Shown: piece after piece, positions 61,992 to 64,000 of the stretch
Position numbering within the stretch: position 1 is the stretch's first letter
How the letters are laid out: every line of letters begins with the position of its first letter
Source: Streptomyces sp. GQFP
GTDB lineage: Bacteria > Actinomycetota > Actinomycetes > Streptomycetales > Streptomycetaceae
Reading direction: 5' to 3'
NCBI RefSeq assembly: GCF_021545335.1
Contig: NZ_CP089312.1
Coordinates: 3,844,001 to 3,908,000 of the forward strand
Length of the DNA stretch: 64,000 nucleotides
The notes under the pieces: generated by a model
What the model was told of the DNA's origin: nothing
Database searches by the model: none
Seen by the model: the letters and a program-made list of their open reading frames with translations, nothing else
Translations under genes and position numbers: made by a program

Positions 61992-62010
61992 ATCCTACAG
62001 TTTGTAGGAT
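61992..62010. promoter_or_regulatory. Operator palindrome of the Phd/RelE pair
   Basis: ATCCTACA-GTT-TGTAGGAT: a perfect 8-base inverted repeat with a 3-base spacer, 7 bases upstream of the antitoxin ATG. Phd/YefM antitoxins autoregulate by binding such repeats. The core TGTA/TACA is typical of YefM boxes (TGTACA-like half-sites). Confidence 0.75.
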
Positions 62011-62134
62011 ACGCAGGAAGTGCACGCCTGAAAGTTGGGGTGGAGCGCGCGATCTCGATGTGCCGACCGGGGTGCCGATACGTCGACGCGGCTCCGCTCC
62101 GGCCAGCCATAATGCTCACAGGAGGTGAGCTGCC

Positions 62135-62674
62135 ATGACCGTCATGAGCGATCTGATCGAGCGAGGCGGTATCCCCGAGGGGTACAAGGTTGAGATCTTC
62201 GACGGAAGGGTGATCATGACCCCGCAGAGCCCGGAGCAGGACTGGACCGTGTCTGACGTCAAGGACGCGGTCAAAGCCGCAGGCATCGCGCGGGAGCGCG
62301 TCTTCGGCAACGTCCTGGTCACCTTCCCGGGCGAGAACGACGCGGCGCCGGATCTGACGATCGTCGGCTTCGACGCCGAGCGCCGGAAGAACAGCTACTC
62401 CTGCATCGACGTACTCGCCGTCGTCGAAGTCCCGTCCGAGCCGGAGGACGAGAAGGACTACGTCAGGAACGTACAGAAGTACGGGCGGTTCGGCATCGAC
62501 TTCTACATGATCGCCGACCCGTTCAAAAAGACGGTCACGCTGCTGTCGGAGCCGTACGCCTCCGGCTACGGGCGTGCCGTCGAGACTCCATACGGGGAAC
62601 CGGTCAGTTTCACCCTGGCCACCGGAGAACGCGTGAAGATCGACACCAGCACCTTCCCGACGCGGGAAGCGTGA
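62135..62674 (+). CDS. Uma2-family (DUF820) putative endonuclease
   Basis: 179 aa. The PD-(D/E)XK-like core is APDLTIVGFDAERRKNSY...VLAVVEVPSEPEDEKDYVRNVQKYGRFGIDFYMI, with Asp, Glu and Lys-like positions in order. An AGGAGGTGAGC site precedes the ATG. Uma2 proteins are highly amplified in Streptomyces; their biological role is unclear. Confidence 0.85.
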   Translation: MTVMSDLIERGGIPEGYKVEIFDGRVIMTPQSPEQDWTVSDVKDAVKAAGIARERVFGNVLVTFPGENDAAPDLTIVGFDAERRKNSYSCIDVLAVVEVPSEPEDEKDYVRNVQKYGRFGIDFYMIADPFKKTVTLLSEPYASGYGRAVETPYGEPVSFTLATGERVKIDTSTFPTREA

Positions 62675-62967
62675 GGGGACAGACCTTGGCCTTCCCAGTC
62701 GGCGTGTGCCTGAGGTGCCGCACACCCCACCGGCCCTGATAGCTGCCGCGAAGGCAGGCGAGACAGTGTGGCCCCGGTACCCTGCCCCACCATCCGTGGC
62801 CAAGTGCATCTCCAGGTGGACACGATCAGGACACAGGACGCATCGAATTTGCACCAGAAGATTCACAAACACCCGCGCTCTGAAGGAAGTCCTGCCTGGC
62901 GAGACCACAAGCCCCACAGATACCGTCAGGGCTCTCAGCTGTATCGACATCTCACGGGGAGCCCACC
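62675..62967. other. Intergenic region upstream of lipoprotein copy 2
   Basis: About 290 bases with mixed composition. I see no gene; it should contain the promoter for the lipoprotein/secreted-protein pair. Confidence 0.5.
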
Positions 62968-63639
62968 TTGAAGCGCCGCCCTTTGCCCGTTGCTGCCGCG
63001 CTCACCGCGACCGCAGCCCTACTGCTGACGGCCTGCGGCAGCGGTGACGACAAGTCCACCGCCAATGACAAGATCGTCGGCGCCGAACAGAGCACGGCGA
63101 CACCGACGAAGTCGGCGGAACCGTCAGCGGCGGCGGCAGATAACAACCCGGACGGGGTGGACTTGTCTCTGCCCAAGGACATCAACCTGGTCTTCGACTG
63201 GACCAAGTCGACGAACAATAACGAGGCGGCGGCGATGGACGACGCCGCGAACTTCATCCGCGCGATCTACCACGGCGTCGACAAGCGAACGGCCGACGAC
63301 GCGGCCGTGACCACTTACTCCACCGGTGGCGGACTGACCTACGCGAAGACACAGATCGAAAGCAGACTCAAGGGCGACTGGACGGCCACCGGCACCCGGC
63401 GCCAGTACCAGGCCACCACCAGGGCCACCTCAAACGGCAACGCCGTGGAGGTCGCGTTCTGCGTGGACTCAAGCAAGTTCTACGGCAAGGAGGTCAAGAC
63501 CGGGAAGGTCCTGGAGACCACGCCCAGCATCTCGGACTTCGCCTATTTCAAGATCATTATGGTCAAGTTCCCTACGGGTGACAGCCTGTGGCAGGCGTCC
63601 AAGGTATTCGTCGAGACGAAGGCGGCTCAGTGCCAGTGA
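62968..63639 (+). CDS. Uncharacterised secreted lipoprotein, copy 2 of the duplicated cassette
   Basis: 223 aa from a TTG start with a CACGGGGAGC site. Lipobox LLLTACGSG, acidic/Thr-rich linker, then DINLVFDWTKSTNNNEAAAM, NFIRAIYHGVDKRTADDAAV and FYGKEVKTGKVLETTPSISD, clearly homologous to the protein at 30596. The stop overlaps the GTG of the next gene, as in copy 1. Confidence 0.85.
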   Translation: MKRRPLPVAAALTATAALLLTACGSGDDKSTANDKIVGAEQSTATPTKSAEPSAAAADNNPDGVDLSLPKDINLVFDWTKSTNNNEAAAMDDAANFIRAIYHGVDKRTADDAAVTTYSTGGGLTYAKTQIESRLKGDWTATGTRRQYQATTRATSNGNAVEVAFCVDSSKFYGKEVKTGKVLETTPSISDFAYFKIIMVKFPTGDSLWQASKVFVETKAAQCQ

Positions 63640-64000
63640 GCAGGTCGCGACGCATCCTTCTCCGCGCCACAGCGCTGACGCTGGCCCTCGGCATCGTCGC
63701 CCTCGCGCATCCGGCCTACTCCGAGGAACCATCGGCCTTCGACGACGGCGCCGACTCGGAACAGCAGGGCGGCAGCGACACCACAGGCATCTACGCAGCC
63801 GCCAAGATCCAGTACTCCGGATCCGTCGCCAAGGGCGGCGCCACCGGCAACGTGACGTCCGCCGACGTCAACTGGACGCCTCCGCCCTGCTGGTACGCCC
63901 CGTACCTCGGCGCCAAGGACTTCAAAAAAGAAATGTCCGGGAGCCTCGACGAAGCCCTGAACAAGCCCGGCATGGGCGGCACCGCCAGCTCGGCGATCGG
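63636..64000 (+). CDS. Secreted 'WTPPPCWY' protein, 5' part (runs off the window)
   Basis: Begins GTG at 63636 (a GTG at 63630 is also in frame), with a signal peptide (TALTLALGIVALAHPAYS) and ADVNWTPPPCWYAPYLGAKD, matching the IS-interrupted gene at 31252. The region after GSLDEALNKPGMGG is cut by the window end. The function is unknown; the lipoprotein is almost certainly its partner. Confidence 0.83.
   Translation, partial: MSRSRRILLRATALTLALGIVALAHPAYSEEPSAFDDGADSEQQGGSDTTGIYAAAKIQYSGSVAKGGATGNVTSADVNWTPPPCWYAPYLGAKDFKKEMSGSLDEALNKPGMGGTASSAI

Noticed and set aside
62700..62960. Short frames in the region before lipoprotein copy 2
   Set aside because: They overlap each other in several frames, lack ribosome sites and have no similarity that I can recognise.

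Overview
The window is a high-GC actinomycete chromosome segment, almost certainly Streptomyces. Supporting signs are the strong GC bias at third codon positions, the complete 14-gene style nuo operon with actinobacterial extensions, futalosine-pathway menaquinone genes, a WhiJ-type XRE/DUF397/ATPase trio, an actinobacterial Tad pilus locus and very large Rhs proteins.

Layout. (1) 1-13.4 kb, minus strand: NADH:quinone oxidoreductase (complex I) genes nuoA to nuoM, with nuoM cut by the window edge; nearly every junction is a 1-8 base overlap. (2) 13.4-18.9 kb: a ~0.75 kb control region with a Rex-like operator, an NlpC/P60 wall hydrolase, peptide deformylase, a geranylgeranyl-reductase-type flavoprotein, a GNAT acetyltransferase, a PASTA protein and the menaquinone methyltransferase menG. 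(3) 19.0-24.7 kb: a surface-polysaccharide locus (acyltransferase 3; a fused polysaccharide deacetylase/family 2 glycosyltransferase; a small membrane protein) beside a divergent GH18-like lipoprotein, followed by a stem-loop repeat. (4) 24.7-26.3 kb: mqnC and an amidohydrolase-like partner. (5) 26.4-30.3 kb: TadV-type prepilin peptidase and a membrane LysM/BTAD protein. (6) 30.6-45.2 kb: an accessory block. It holds a lipoprotein/secreted-protein pair whose second gene carries a clean IS3-family insertion, a decayed nuclease-like gene, a WhiJ-like regulatory trio, an array of six candidate immunity genes, a 1528-aa Rhs toxin with a WXG-like N-terminus, a DcrB/PsbP-like gene and a WXG100-like gene. 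(7) 45.3-52.0 kb: the main Tad operon (CpaB, CpaE, TadA, TadB, TadC, Flp, two TadE, one TadG-like), in the same orientation as block 5, so the pilus system looks split by the accessory block. (8) 52-60 kb: an AT-richer stretch with orphan secreted proteins, a candidate immunity gene and a second, secreted 1832-aa Rhs/WapA-like protein whose C-terminal tip is itself AT-rich. (9) 60-64 kb: a frameshifted acyl-CoA-dehydrogenase-like gene, a Phd/RelE toxin-antitoxin pair with a perfect operator palindrome, a Uma2 protein and a second copy of the lipoprotein/secreted-protein pair, cut by the window edge.

How the parts relate. Blocks 1, 2 and 4 concern respiration: complex I reduces menaquinone, mqnC and menG make it, and the geranylgeranyl-type reductase probably saturates its side chain. 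Blocks 3, 5 and 7 concern the cell surface (polysaccharide and Tad/Flp pili). Blocks 6, 8 and 9 are conflict and mobile-element material. The least described systems are the Rhs/multi-immunity array, the His-Cys tip of the second Rhs protein, the ica-like fused polysaccharide locus and the duplicated lipoprotein plus 'WTPPPCWY' secreted-protein cassette.
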